DNA of 64,000 nt from Paraburkholderia fynbosensis (GTDB lineage: Bacteria; Pseudomonadota; Gammaproteobacteria; Burkholderiales; Burkholderiaceae). Positions 16,786 through 25,959 of the stretch are shown here, piece by piece (position 1 is the stretch's first letter; every line of letters begins with the position of its first letter). The notes beneath the pieces were generated by a model. The model was not told where the DNA came from. It saw nothing but the letters and a program-made list of their open reading frames with translations, and did no database searches. Location: positions 1 to 64,000 of the forward strand of contig NZ_CADIKI010000026.1 of assembly GCF_902859935.1 (NCBI RefSeq), in the 5' to 3' direction. Position numbers and translations under genes: made by a program.

Positions 16786-17646
16786 TCATTCGCCGATCCA
16801 CGACCCGCGCAGATCACTGTCATGCAGCAATTGCAGCAGCGTGCCGGCCGGGCGGCTGAGCCGTTTTGCCGCCAGCGCGATGAACTCCACCGACGGCAAG
16901 GCCGGCAGACCGGCCGCATTCAGCGGCGGCGTCAGTCCCCGTGCGGCCAGGTACTGCGGACGCACCGTAATGCCGAGTCCGCCGCGAGCGGCGGCGATAC
17001 AGCCCGAGTGGCTGCTGCTCGTGCAGACCACCTGCCAGCTGAAGCCCGCCTCGGCGAGCGCGTCGAGCACGACCGCGCGCGTCACGCTCGGCTCGGCGAC
17101 GAGAATCAGCGGCAGCGGCTGGCTCAGATCGACCAGCGTGCCGACACGCGCGAGCCACTCCAGCCGCCCCGTGAAAAGCGGCACGCCGCGCCGGTCGCCG
17201 AGCCGCCGCTTGCCGACCAGCAGATCGATGGACCCCGCGTCCAGCAACTCGTACAGCTTGCCGGTCATGCCGATGGTGATTTCCAGTTCGACATCGGGAT
17301 GCGCGTCGCGGAACGCCGCCAGCACCGTGGGCAGCGGCCCGAGCGCGACGTCGTCCGAGGAGCCGAGGCGCACGCGGCCTTTGAGACGCGGCGCGCGAAA
17401 CTGCGACTCGGCCCGCGCGAGCGCCTGCAGGATGACGCTGGCGTGCGCGAGCATCGCCTCGCCGTCCGGGGTCATCGCGAGCGAATGGGTGTCACGCACG
17501 AAGAGGCGCCGGCCTACGCTCTCTTCGAGCCGCCGGATGTGTTCGCTGACGCTCGACTGCGTCAGGTTCAGCCGCCGCCCCGCTTCGGTAAAGCTGTGAC
17601 AGGCGGCGACGGTTGCGAAGGTCTTGAGCCAGATGGGATTGAGCAT
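16786..17646 (-). CDS. LysR-family transcriptional regulator
   Basis: 286 residues: N-terminal winged HTH (MLNPIWLKTFATVAACHSFTEAGRRLNLTQSSVSEHIRRLEESVGRRLF) and a LysR substrate-binding domain. It is divergent from the MdtD-like exporter at 17796 with 149 bases between; that interval has a perfect TTATCG-N7-CGATAA dyad with T-N11-A spacing (17665-17683), a textbook LysR box. It probably controls itself and the exporter. Confidence 0.87.
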   Translation of the reverse strand: MLNPIWLKTFATVAACHSFTEAGRRLNLTQSSVSEHIRRLEESVGRRLFVRDTHSLAMTPDGEAMLAHASVILQALARAESQFRAPRLKGRVRLGSSDDVALGPLPTVLAAFRDAHPDVELEITIGMTGKLYELLDAGSIDLLVGKRRLGDRRGVPLFTGRLEWLARVGTLVDLSQPLPLILVAEPSVTRAVVLDALAEAGFSWQVVCTSSSHSGCIAAARGGLGITVRPQYLAARGLTPPLNAAGLPALPSVEFIALAAKRLSRPAGTLLQLLHDSDLRGSWIGE

Positions 17647-17664
17647 GCGGCATTGTCGCGCTGC

Positions 17665-17683
17665 TTATCGGCTAAGTCGATAA
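17665..17683. promoter_or_regulatory. LysR box between regulator and exporter
   Basis: TTATCG and CGATAA arms separated by 7 bases, giving the T-N11-A pattern of LysR sites; 19 bases upstream of the regulator start. Confidence 0.55.
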
Positions 17684-17795
17684 CAGTCAGCGTCCCTAGT
17701 GGGGTTCCCGATTGACGACGATGTCAATATGATGACGGAATTCCTCCTGATTGCCTCGCGCGAGCGCCCTCAGCCCGCTTCGCCCGTGAAAAAAG

Positions 17796-19196
17796 ATGAC
17801 CAAGGATTCCGCCCACACCGCGCTGCTCTGGATCGTCGCCGCCGGTTTTTTCATGCAGTCGCTCGACACGACGATCGTCAACACCGCCTTGCCATCGATC
17901 GCCGACAGCCTGCACGTCGCGCCCCTCGCGATGCAACCGATCGTCGTCGCCTACACGCTCACCATGGCGATGCTCACGCCCGCCTCCGGCTGGCTCGCCG
18001 ACCGCTTCGGCACGCGGCGTGTCTACTTCGTCGCGATTCTCGTGTTCGTGCTCGGCTCGGTCTGCTGCGCGAGCGCGCACACGTTAGGTCAACTGGTGCT
18101 CGCGCGGGTGCTGCAAGGTCTCGGCGGCTCGATGCTGCTGCCAATCGGCCGGCTCGCCGTGCTGCGCAGCGTATCCGGCGAGCAGTACGTGTCGGCGCTC
18201 GCGTTCATTTCGATTGCCGGGCAGCTCGGGCCGATCGCCGGACCGACGCTCGGCGGCTGGTTCGTGCAGGCGATCACGTGGCACTGGATTTTCCTGATCA
18301 ACGTGCCGATCGGCGCGGCCGGTCTGTATGCGGTGCAACGGTTTTTGCCGTCGCACGACACCACTCAGGCGCCACCGTTCGATTTCATCGGCTGCGGTTT
18401 GCTGTCGCTGTGCATGATCGCGTTTTCGCTTGCCATCGACGCGCCGGTTCCCTCGCATCGCGCGGCCTGGTCGGCAGGCCTGTTCGCGCTGGCCGTCGCC
18501 AGCGCGCTCGCCTACATTCCGTACGCCCGGTCGCGGCGCGATCCGCTCTTCAAGCTGTCGCTCTTCGGTGAGCCGAACTTCAGCGTGGGACTGATCGGCA
18601 ACCTCGTGTGCCGGGTCGGTTCGAGCGCCGTGCCGTTTCTCGTGCCCTTGCTGTTGCAACTGCAACTGGGCTATTCGCCGCTGCACTCGGGCCTGATGAT
18701 GCTGCCCGCCGCGCTTGCCGGCACGCTCGCCAAACGCTGGATCGCGCCGCTCGTGCGCCGCTACGGTTACGACACGTTCCTGCTGGTCAACACCATCATC
18801 GTCGGATCGGCGATCGTCGGCTTTGCGTTGATCTCGCGCGGCACGCCGCTTGTGATCGAGATCGCGATTCTGGCCGTGTTCGGCGCGGCCAACTCGATGC
18901 AGTTCGCTGCGATGAACAGCGTCACGCTCAAGGACCTCTCGCACGAAGACGCGGGCAGCGGCAACAGCCTCTTTTCGATGGTGCAGATGCTGGCGATCGG
19001 ACTAGGGGTGTCGATCGGCGGCGGGCTGGTGAATCTGTTCTCGGCGCAATCGGGCTCGGGCGCGCTGGGGTTTCGCCTCGCCTTCGTGTGCGTCGGCGTG
19101 ATTACGCTGTTCTCGGCGTGGGTGTTCCGTCATCTCGACGACCCGTCCGGCACCCGCGTCGTGCGGGCACACGCGGCGCAGAGCGCCGGGCGTTGA
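17796..19196 (+). CDS. mdtD: MFS exporter, MdtD-like (DHA2)
   Basis: 466 residues. The N-terminus LLWIVAAGFFMQSLDTTIVNTALPSIADSL and the stretch LQGLGGSMLLPIGRLAVLR...GQLGPIAGPTLGG match E. coli MdtD closely, including motif A (GWLADRFGTR) and antiporter motif C. Fourteen-helix-type drug:H+ antiporter of the inner membrane. No RND partner (mdtABC) is nearby, so it works alone here. Divergent from the LysR at 16786. Confidence 0.82.
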   Translation: MTKDSAHTALLWIVAAGFFMQSLDTTIVNTALPSIADSLHVAPLAMQPIVVAYTLTMAMLTPASGWLADRFGTRRVYFVAILVFVLGSVCCASAHTLGQLVLARVLQGLGGSMLLPIGRLAVLRSVSGEQYVSALAFISIAGQLGPIAGPTLGGWFVQAITWHWIFLINVPIGAAGLYAVQRFLPSHDTTQAPPFDFIGCGLLSLCMIAFSLAIDAPVPSHRAAWSAGLFALAVASALAYIPYARSRRDPLFKLSLFGEPNFSVGLIGNLVCRVGSSAVPFLVPLLLQLQLGYSPLHSGLMMLPAALAGTLAKRWIAPLVRRYGYDTFLLVNTIIVGSAIVGFALISRGTPLVIEIAILAVFGAANSMQFAAMNSVTLKDLSHEDAGSGNSLFSMVQMLAIGLGVSIGGGLVNLFSAQSGSGALGFRLAFVCVGVITLFSAWVFRHLDDPSGTRVVRAHAAQSAGR

Positions 19197-19668
19197 GGCG
19201 TTTTCTGTTCTCTGTCCCGGTCTTCCTGATTGCCTGTCGGCCTCTCGATCGCCGTCGGTTCAGCAACACGTGGCGCATGCCGCCGCAACTGGCCGGCTGA
19301 TCTGATTGCGTTGGTCCGGCGCACTGCTAGCACCCTCCGTCCTCCAGCCGGCAAACGGATCGATACTCGCCAGGGCATCGCGCGCTTGAACCACGTGCTC
19401 GTGCATGGCGTCGATACGTTGCGCTCCCTGTTGCCGCGGCAAATATGCGCACCGCATAGCGAGAAACGCATCCCGTCGCGTTTCGGATTGCGCTCGCGCC
19501 AATCGACGGCGGCAGTGCGACTGACACCATAGCGCGGCCATCATTGCATTCATGACATGCACTCATCGATTGGTTTGGACAAGCTTTACGCCCCTGCGCG
19601 AGTGCATCAATTCCAAAAGAATTTCGCGTTAGCATGTCGTCCATTAGTCATAACAAAAGGAAATTCAC
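19197..19668. other. Intergenic region, no supported gene
   Basis: 472 bases. Frames of about 100 codons exist on both strands but none has a ribosome site, codon bias or recognisable domain. The last 100 bases are AT-richer and should contain the promoter of the LysR gene at 19669. Confidence 0.5.
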
Positions 19669-20598
19669 ATGCCATTTGACGAGCGCATGCTGAACGGCAT
19701 GGGCGTGCTCACGGCGATCGTCGATTGCGGCAGTTTTGCGGCGGCCGGCGAAGCGCTCGACATGTCGCAATCCGGGGTGAGCCGCTCGGTCGCGCGGCTC
19801 GAAGCGCGCCTGGGCATCCGCCTGTTCGACCGCACCACACGCTCGGTCATGCTGACCGACGAAGGCCGGCGCTTCTATGAACAGATCGTGCCGCTGCTCG
19901 GCGGCCTCGAAGAAGCGGCGGCTTCCGCCGCCCTAGGCGCGACCGCCGTACGCGGACGCCTGCGCGTGAACATGGACCCCTTCTTTTCGCGACTCGTGCT
20001 CGGACCGCGCCTGGGTGGATTTATCGACAGGCATCCCGATCTGCAACTCGAACTGATCACGCGCGACCAGTTGGGCGATATGGTCGCCGACGGCTTCGAT
20101 CTCGCGATCCGGTTCGGCGATCCGCCGGTGTCGACACTGATCGCTCGCAAGCTGCTGGACACGCGCATTCTGACGGTGGCAGCGCCGTCGTATCTGAAGA
20201 AGCATGGACATCCGGCAAGCCCGTCCGAACTCGAAAGCGGCCAGCATGTATGCATCAAGTTTCGCGATCCGCTGACGGGCTACCCGTTCGCATGGGAGTT
20301 TCATCGCGGCCGCAAGAAGCTCGTGATTACGCCGCAAGGCCGCCTGACCGTGAACGACGTAGGGACGTTGCATAGCGTGTGCACGGCGGGCCAGGGCGTC
20401 GCGCAGATTCTGTCGCTCGGCGCGGAGTCGTTGCTCGCGAGCGGCAAGCTGGCCGAGCTGTTTCCCGAATGGGGCGACGAGGTGTATCCGCTGTACGCGC
20501 TCTATCCGTCGCGGCATCATCCGCCGGCCAAGGTACGGGCGTTTCTCGAGTTCATCGTCTCGCTGACGGGCGGTGCACCGCGCGACGCGGCTGCATAG
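19669..20598 (+). CDS. LysR-family transcriptional regulator
   Basis: 309 residues of the CrgA/DmlR-like branch: HTH in residues 8-60 (GVLTAIVDCGSFAAAGEALDMSQSGVSRSVARLEARLG), then VRGRLRVNMD and a periplasmic-binding-like domain with DGFDLAIRFGDPP. Preceded by AAAGGAAA seven bases before the ATG. No adjacent enzyme or transporter indicates its target. Confidence 0.85.
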   Translation: MPFDERMLNGMGVLTAIVDCGSFAAAGEALDMSQSGVSRSVARLEARLGIRLFDRTTRSVMLTDEGRRFYEQIVPLLGGLEEAAASAALGATAVRGRLRVNMDPFFSRLVLGPRLGGFIDRHPDLQLELITRDQLGDMVADGFDLAIRFGDPPVSTLIARKLLDTRILTVAAPSYLKKHGHPASPSELESGQHVCIKFRDPLTGYPFAWEFHRGRKKLVITPQGRLTVNDVGTLHSVCTAGQGVAQILSLGAESLLASGKLAELFPEWGDEVYPLYALYPSRHHPPAKVRAFLEFIVSLTGGAPRDAAA

Positions 20599-20665
20599 AG
20601 CAACAGTGCGGCAGCGGGCCTGCGCCTTGCTGGAGCAAAGCTGTCTTCCACCCAGGAGAGCGGCA

Positions 20666-20845
20666 ATGAGCGACACCAAGGAACATGCGGCGGGCAAACC
20701 GGCCGACATCGAACACCCGCAACCGGCCAGGCACAGCGATAACGAAAAGAGCAAGCTGCCCGAACGCCACGACGAGGGCCGGGACCAGTCTCCCGCGGAC
20801 CGTCCCGGCAAGAAGCCCGGCGAGGGCGAGCCGTCGGTCAGTTAA
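20666..20845 (+). CDS. Small hydrophilic, disordered protein (59 aa)
   Basis: Starts at ATG 20666 with AGGAGAG upstream. The product is almost entirely charged or Pro/Gly-rich (MSDTKEHAAGKPADIEHPQP, then KSKLPERHDEGRDQ), with no hydrophobic core; it should be intrinsically disordered, like several stress-linked small proteins. Family not recognised. It follows the LysR gene by 67 bases and ends in a T-tailed hairpin. Confidence 0.6.
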   Translation: MSDTKEHAAGKPADIEHPQPARHSDNEKSKLPERHDEGRDQSPADRPGKKPGEGEPSVS

Positions 20846-20866
20846 GAGATAAGCACATTTTTTCAA

Positions 20867-20905
20867 GCGGCTTTGCTGTAGTTCTGCAGTGAAGCCGCGT
20901 AAATT
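20867..20905 (+). terminator. Terminator after the 20666 gene
   Basis: GCGGCTT (20867-20873) pairs with AAGCCGC (20892-20898), an inner CTGTAG/CTGCAG stem adds stability, and a TAAATTTTT tract follows. Confidence 0.65.
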
Positions 20906-21055
20906 TTTCCCTTTCACCACCTTTCGGAAGGCAAACATTTCTTCCTGATTTTTACCGAATATTTTTTTGGCGCGATGGACTATTTTGCTGCTTGCAGCGA
21001 TACGCGCGTCACGCGAACCGGCTGCCGCCCCTTAAACTAAAAAAAGGCGACGCCC

Positions 21056-22138
21056 ATGTCCATCTCCCCGGCTTCTCCCCGTCTCGCCAAAGTCTCGATC
21101 TGTTTGCCAACCTGCAATCGCCCTGAGCTGATCGCCGATTGCATCGATTCGTGCCTCGCGCAAAGCTACGGCAATCTGGAAATCGTCATTGGCGACGATT
21201 CGAAGGACACCCGAACGCAGCAACTGATCGCGGCCCGCTATGGCCAGGAGCCGCGCGTGCGTTACACGCTGAATCAGCCGCCACTCGGCCAGGCGCGCAA
21301 CGTCGCGAGCCTGCTCGAGCGCGCGCGCGGCGACAAGATCCTGCTGATCCACGATGACGATCTGCTCACCACCGACGGCGTCGAAAAACTCGTGTTGCTG
21401 TGGACACGCCATCCGCAACTCGATGCCGCTTTCGGCGACCAGTACGAAGCCGACCACGGCGGCGCCGTCGACGTCGACGCGAGCGCGCGGCTGAACGCGG
21501 CGTTCCGGCGCACGAAGGACGCAGAAGGCTTGCAGCCGCTGCCGGGCAGAACCGGTCTGATCCAGATGTTCCCGAACAACGGCTGGATGGCCGACGCCCG
21601 TCTCGTGAAGCGGATCGGCTACAAGGATCAGTACGGCACGTGCTGCGATTTCGTGTTCGGCACCGAGCTCTGTCTCGCGGCGCGCGAGGTGTTCTATCTG
21701 CACGAGTATGTGTCGGTGTATCGCAAGACCGCGAACTCGATCTCGCATAGCACGCGCGGTACCGCGATCGCGGCGACGGTCAGCGCGTATGCGTTCGTAA
21801 AGGCGTTGCCACTACCGCCGCAACTGGAGCCGTCGCGCAAGCTCGCGCTGCGGCGTCTGGCGCCGATCGTCGTGTCGGTTCATGCCCGCAACCGCGAGGC
21901 GTTGCGCGGTCTGAAGATCGCGCTCGCCCATCTGTACGCGTACAACTATGGGCTCAGTGCGCGGTTCTACTATCACCTGCTAATGCTTGCACGCGCGTCG
22001 CTGAGCGCGCGGCAACAGGCCGTTGCAGCGGCTGCGGCGGCCGCCGTGGCTGCCGCGCCCGCGGTGGCGGCCGATCCGGCGGCCGTCGTCAAGGAGCTCG
22101 TCAACGAACTCGCGACGGATCGATCCGAGCCGGTGTGA
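21056..22138 (+). CDS. Family 2 glycosyltransferase with Ala-rich tail
   Basis: 360 residues. GT-A start VSICLPTCNRPELIADCIDSCLAQSYGNLEIVIGDDS, then IHDDDLL (metal/nucleotide DxD-type motif), and acceptor-side residues FGDQYEADHGG. No clear membrane helices, so cytosolic or peripheral. The last ~50 residues are a low-complexity Ala/Val run (AAAAAAAVAAAPAVAADPAAV) unlike the catalytic domain. Stands alone; its glycan is unknown. Confidence 0.8.
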   Translation: MSISPASPRLAKVSICLPTCNRPELIADCIDSCLAQSYGNLEIVIGDDSKDTRTQQLIAARYGQEPRVRYTLNQPPLGQARNVASLLERARGDKILLIHDDDLLTTDGVEKLVLLWTRHPQLDAAFGDQYEADHGGAVDVDASARLNAAFRRTKDAEGLQPLPGRTGLIQMFPNNGWMADARLVKRIGYKDQYGTCCDFVFGTELCLAAREVFYLHEYVSVYRKTANSISHSTRGTAIAATVSAYAFVKALPLPPQLEPSRKLALRRLAPIVVSVHARNREALRGLKIALAHLYAYNYGLSARFYYHLLMLARASLSARQQAVAAAAAAAVAAAPAVAADPAAVVKELVNELATDRSEPV

Positions 22139-22211
22139 TCCGCGGTGCGCAGGCGCTGGCGTGGCGATCGCGCATCGGTTGCGCGTCGCTGCGGTCATCA
22201 GCGCATCTCCT

Positions 22212-22232
22212 GCTAAGCATCCTCTGCTTAGC
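22212..22232. terminator. Hairpin after the glycosyltransferase gene
   Basis: GCTAAGC (22212-22218) and GCTTAGC (22226-22232) form a perfect 7-bp stem with a 7-base loop; no T-run, so a weak terminator or mRNA end-protecting element. Confidence 0.35.
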
Positions 22233-22314
22233 AATCGCGTATTTGTTGCTTGGTCCGGCGCAGGGTGCTGATTACGATGAACTCGAACCGTCATCAGCCC
22301 GGAGGTGATTCGCC

Positions 22315-22536
22315 ATGTCGGACAGTGCCTGTTTCAAGCCGCGCGTGATCGAACCGGTGGTCGTCGATCAGCCGGAAGGATTGGGGCTTGCGGTGGAATT
22401 GTGGCTCGCACAGCCCGTCGACGGCATCGCGGGCCGCGCGCTGCAGATCCATTTGCGCAGCGGCGCGAAGATGGCGCAGGCGGAGGCGCTGCGCGATCTG
22501 TTGCATGCGTGGGGCACGGAGATCGTCGTGAGTTGA
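22315..22536 (+). CDS. Conserved-looking small hypothetical protein (73 aa)
   Basis: Starts at 22315 after a strong GGAGGTGATT site. Compact mixed sequence with alternating hydrophobics (GLGLAVELWLAQ, GIAGRALQIHLRSGAKMAQAEALRDLLHAWGTEIVVS), consistent with a small alpha/beta cytosolic fold. No family recognised. It converges on kgtP with a bidirectional-looking terminator between them. Confidence 0.6.
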   Translation: MSDSACFKPRVIEPVVVDQPEGLGLAVELWLAQPVDGIAGRALQIHLRSGAKMAQAEALRDLLHAWGTEIVVS

Positions 22537-22570
22537 GCGCGTCGCCCGGCGCTTCGTTCATGCAATAAAA

Positions 22571-22601
22571 AACGGCGGCCGGGTCGCCCCATGCCGCCGT
22601 T
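22571..22601 (-). terminator. kgtP terminator
   Basis: AACGGCGG (22571-22578) pairs with CCGCCGTT (22594-22601). On the minus strand it leads into six or seven T residues, so it ends the kgtP transcript; it may also serve the convergent 22315 gene. Confidence 0.7.
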
Positions 22602-22647
22602 CTTCAACCGCTCACTTCCGTGCGCGGCTCTGGCATCCCGTGGATGC

Positions 22648-23952
22648 TCAAGGTTCGTGACGCAAGTACCCTTGCGTCGACGGGTCGCGCATCCGCAGCG
22701 CCACGATGCCGGCGATCGCGCACATGAGCGTGACGTACCAGAAGAACATCGTCTCGACACCGACCGACTTCAGCCACAACGCCACGTATTCCGCAGAGCC
22801 GCCGAAGATCGCGTTGGCCACTGCATACGACAGGCCCACGCCGAGCGCGCGCACTTCCGGCGGAAACATTTCCGCCTTGATCAGGCCGCTGATCGACGTA
22901 TAGAAGCTGACGATCGCGAGCGCCAGCACGACGAAGCCGAACGCCGCATACGGGCTCGTCACGTCTTTGAGCGCATGCAGCAGCGGCACGGTGCCGATCG
23001 TTGCGAACAGGCCAAACAGCAGCATCGAACGACGCCGGCCGATGCGGTCCGACAGCGCGCCGAACAGCGGCTGCATCAGCATGTAGACGAACAGCGCCGC
23101 GGTCATCACCGAGCTCGCCGTTTTCGTTTGCATGCCCGCCGTGTTAACGAGGTACTTCTGCATGTAGGTCGTGAAGGTGTAGAAAATCAGCGAGCCGCCG
23201 GCCGTGAAGCCAAGCACCGTCATGAACGCGCCCTTGTGCATCCACAGGCCGCGCAGCGTGCCGGCTTCCTTGCGCTGACGCGTCGCGGCACTGGTGGTTT
23301 CGTCGAGCGATTTACGCAGATACAGCGCGATCAACGCGGCGATCGCGCCGATCACGAACGGCACGCGCCAGCCCCACGCCTTGATTTCCGCTGGCGACAG
23401 CGCCTGCTGCAGGATCACGATCACCAGCAACGCGCACAACTGACCGCCGATCAGCGTCACGTACTGGAACGATGCGAAGAAACCGCGCCGGCCCTTGAGC
23501 GCGACCTCACTCATGTAGGTCGCACTGGTGCCGTATTCGCCGCCCACCGAGAGGCCCTGGAACAGCCGCGCGACCAGCAGCAGCGCCGGCGCCAGCGCGC
23601 CGATCTGCGCGTACGTGGGCAGCATCGCGATCACGAGCGAGCCGCCGCACATCATGAACACCGATATCATCATCGCGGTGCGGCGGCCGTGTTTGTCGGC
23701 GAGACGGCCGAAGAACCAGCCGCCGATCGGGCGCATCAGGAAGCCCGCTGCGAACACGCCGGCCGTGTTGAGCAATTGGGTGGTGGTGTTGCCGCTTGGG
23801 AAGAAGGCCGGCGCGAAATACAGCGCGGTGAACGAATAGACGTAAAAGTCGAACCACTCGACGAGATTGCCCGATGAGGCGCCAACGATCGCGAAGATGC
23901 GGCGCCGTGTGTCGTGAGCCGAGGCCACGGATTGGTCGGTTAGGTCGGTCAT
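22648..23952 (-). CDS. kgtP: Alpha-ketoglutarate permease (MFS, MHS family)
   Basis: 434 residues, colinear with E. coli KgtP from the N-terminus: DTRRRIFAIVGASSGNLVEWFDFYVYSF, ADKHGRR (motif A), LFQGLSVGGEYGTSATYMSEVA, FYTFTTYMQKYLVNTAGM and FGGSAEYVALWLKS are all near-identical blocks. It imports 2-oxoglutarate with protons through 12 helices in the inner membrane. The start at 23952 matches the E. coli length (432). Single gene, ending in a strong terminator. No regulator adjacent. Confidence 0.92.
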   Translation of the reverse strand: MTDLTDQSVASAHDTRRRIFAIVGASSGNLVEWFDFYVYSFTALYFAPAFFPSGNTTTQLLNTAGVFAAGFLMRPIGGWFFGRLADKHGRRTAMMISVFMMCGGSLVIAMLPTYAQIGALAPALLLVARLFQGLSVGGEYGTSATYMSEVALKGRRGFFASFQYVTLIGGQLCALLVIVILQQALSPAEIKAWGWRVPFVIGAIAALIALYLRKSLDETTSAATRQRKEAGTLRGLWMHKGAFMTVLGFTAGGSLIFYTFTTYMQKYLVNTAGMQTKTASSVMTAALFVYMLMQPLFGALSDRIGRRRSMLLFGLFATIGTVPLLHALKDVTSPYAAFGFVVLALAIVSFYTSISGLIKAEMFPPEVRALGVGLSYAVANAIFGGSAEYVALWLKSVGVETMFFWYVTLMCAIAGIVALRMRDPSTQGYLRHEP

Positions 23953-24160
23953 TGCTGGTGTGTGTCCTTGTCTTGAAACGAAGATGGCGGTCGTGTCGCC
24001 GCCTCCACAACGTGCGCCGTGAGGTGCTCGCCGCGCGCGTGCGCGAATTTTACAGAATTGCAAGGGGTAGATGGGTATTTGTAGTCAATCTTCTGACGAG
24101 GTTCCGCGTACGGCTGGACGAGTGCGCCGGCGCGCCGCTCGGCGGGGCCTCGAATGAGAA

Positions 24161-24194
24161 AAGCCCCCGGCAGTCTGGTGACTGTCGAGGGCTT
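24161..24194 (-). terminator. spoVR operon terminator
   Basis: A near-perfect 15-bp stem with a 4-base loop (AAGCCCCCGGCAGTC against GACTGTCGAGGGCTT) followed on the minus strand by TTTTC; it closes the prkA-yeaH-spoVR transcript 50 bases after the stop codon. Confidence 0.8.
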
Positions 24195-24243
24195 CGGAGC
24201 AGACATCGAACGGCGTTTCGACCGGCCGTCAATCCCGCATATT

Positions 24244-25959
24244 TCACACTCTCACAATGGGCGGCACATACCGGCACTCGTAGCGCTTGCGCACGGTGCC
24301 GTTCTCGTCGACGCTTTCGAGAAACACGTCGAACTGCCACAAGCGCGCCATGTGCTTGAGCACCTCGTCGCTATCGGACGACAGATGCCGGTTGTCGCTC
24401 ATGAAGTGTCGCAGCGTAAGGCTTCGGTCGCCACGCGTGTTGACCGCCCACACCTGGATGTTCGGCTCCCGATGATGCATGTCGTACTGCCGCGACAACG
24501 CCTGGCGCACGTACTGATAGCCGCTGTCGTCATGAATCGCCGACACTTCGAGCGCATCGCGCATGTCGTCGTCGAGCACCGAGAACAGCCGCATTTCCCG
24601 GATCAGATGCGGCGACAGATACTGCGCAACGAAACTCTCGTCCTTGAAGTTGCGCATCGCATAGTGCATCGCCTGCAGCCACGGGCTGCCGGCCAGTTCC
24701 GGAAACCATCTGCGGTCTTCTTCAGTAGGCGATTCGCAGATGCGGCGGATGTCGCTCATCATTGAAAAGCCGAGCGCATACGGATTGATGCCGCTGTAAT
24801 ACGGCTTCGTCACCGGCGGCTGATAGACCACGTTGCTGTGCGAATGGAGAAACTCCATCATGAAGCCGTCTTCCAGCTTGCCCTGGTTGTACATCGTGTT
24901 GAGCAGCGTGTAGTGCCAGAAGGTCGCCCAGCCTTCGTTCATCACCTGGGTCTGCCGTTGCGGGTAGAAGTACTGACCGACCTTGCGCACGATGCGGATC
25001 ACCTCGCGCTCCCAAGGCTCCAGCAGCGGCGCGTTTTTCTCCGCGAAATACAGCAGATTTTCCTGCGGCTCCGGCGGATAGCGTTCCTCGATCTCCTCCG
25101 GCAGCGGCGTATGGCGCGTGGGCAGCGTGCGCCACAGTTCGTTCACCTGCGATTGCAGATAGGCTTCGCGTTCGCGGCGCGCGGCGAACTCCTTTTCGAG
25201 CGACAGCTTCTGCGGACGCTTGTACCGGTCCACGCCGTAATTCATCAACGCATGGCACGAATCGAGCAGCTCCTCGACGCGGTCGAGCCCGAAGCGCTCC
25301 TCGCACTCGGCGATGTAGTTCTTCGCGTAGACGAGGTAGTCGATGATCGCATGCGCATCCGTCCACAGCCGGAACAGATAGTTGCCCTTGAAGAACGAGT
25401 TGTGCCCGTAGGCCGCGTGCGCGATGACGAGCGCCTGCATCGTCATCGTGTTCTCTTCCATCAGATACGCGATGCAGGGATTGGAATTGATGACGATCTC
25501 ATACGCCAGCCCCATCTGCCCGCGACGGTAGCTTTTTTCGGTGGAGAGAAAGTGTTTGCCGAACGACCAATGACGGTAGTTCACCGGCATACCGACGGAC
25601 GCGTACGCATCCATCATCTGTTCGGCGCTGATGAGTTCGAGCTGGATCGGATACACGTCGAGTTCATATTGCTCTGCAACACGGGCAATATGCGAGTCGT
25701 ACTCTTCGATCAATTCGAAGGTCCAGTCGGACGGGCACGGCAGAGGCCGTCTATCGGCTACGTTCATACGGACTTCCCTTTGCCCCTCAGTGGGCGTTCC
25801 GGTGTGTCCCCGTGCTGCGGCGCTGTCGACTGCTCCGGCTGCGGCGGCGCCAGCATGGTCCGCCTCGGCCTTGGCATGCCCCGACTGTTGCTGCGGCACG
25901 CCTTTCCCACGCTCCGGCTGATAGCCGCGCGCTTCGTTGTGCAGGTGCTTGTCCGTCAT
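24244..25959 (-). CDS. SpoVR family protein (YcgB-like)
   Basis: 571 residues from the ATG at 25959, whose bases overlap the yeaH stop as ATGA. The conserved SpoVR core begins at the in-frame ATG 25767 (MNVADRRPLPCPSDWTFELIEEY), giving 507 residues, the same size as E. coli YcgB (510). The extra 64 residues are Ala/Gly/Gln-rich and low complexity, so either start is possible; I favour the coupled one weakly. Family blocks such as HWSFGKHF, YEIVINSNPCIAYLMEEN and GHNSFFKGNYLF are present. Role unknown; it is co-operonic with PrkA kinase and YeaH in starvation and stress. Confidence 0.85.
   Translation of the reverse strand: MTDKHLHNEARGYQPERGKGVPQQQSGHAKAEADHAGAAAAGAVDSAAARGHTGTPTEGQREVRMNVADRRPLPCPSDWTFELIEEYDSHIARVAEQYELDVYPIQLELISAEQMMDAYASVGMPVNYRHWSFGKHFLSTEKSYRRGQMGLAYEIVINSNPCIAYLMEENTMTMQALVIAHAAYGHNSFFKGNYLFRLWTDAHAIIDYLVYAKNYIAECEERFGLDRVEELLDSCHALMNYGVDRYKRPQKLSLEKEFAARREREAYLQSQVNELWRTLPTRHTPLPEEIEERYPPEPQENLLYFAEKNAPLLEPWEREVIRIVRKVGQYFYPQRQTQVMNEGWATFWHYTLLNTMYNQGKLEDGFMMEFLHSHSNVVYQPPVTKPYYSGINPYALGFSMMSDIRRICESPTEEDRRWFPELAGSPWLQAMHYAMRNFKDESFVAQYLSPHLIREMRLFSVLDDDMRDALEVSAIHDDSGYQYVRQALSRQYDMHHREPNIQVWAVNTRGDRSLTLRHFMSDNRHLSSDSDEVLKHMARLWQFDVFLESVDENGTVRKRYECRYVPPIVRV

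Noticed and set aside
19230..19644. Frames of about 100 codons before the second LysR
   Set aside because: No ribosome site or conserved-looking sequence.
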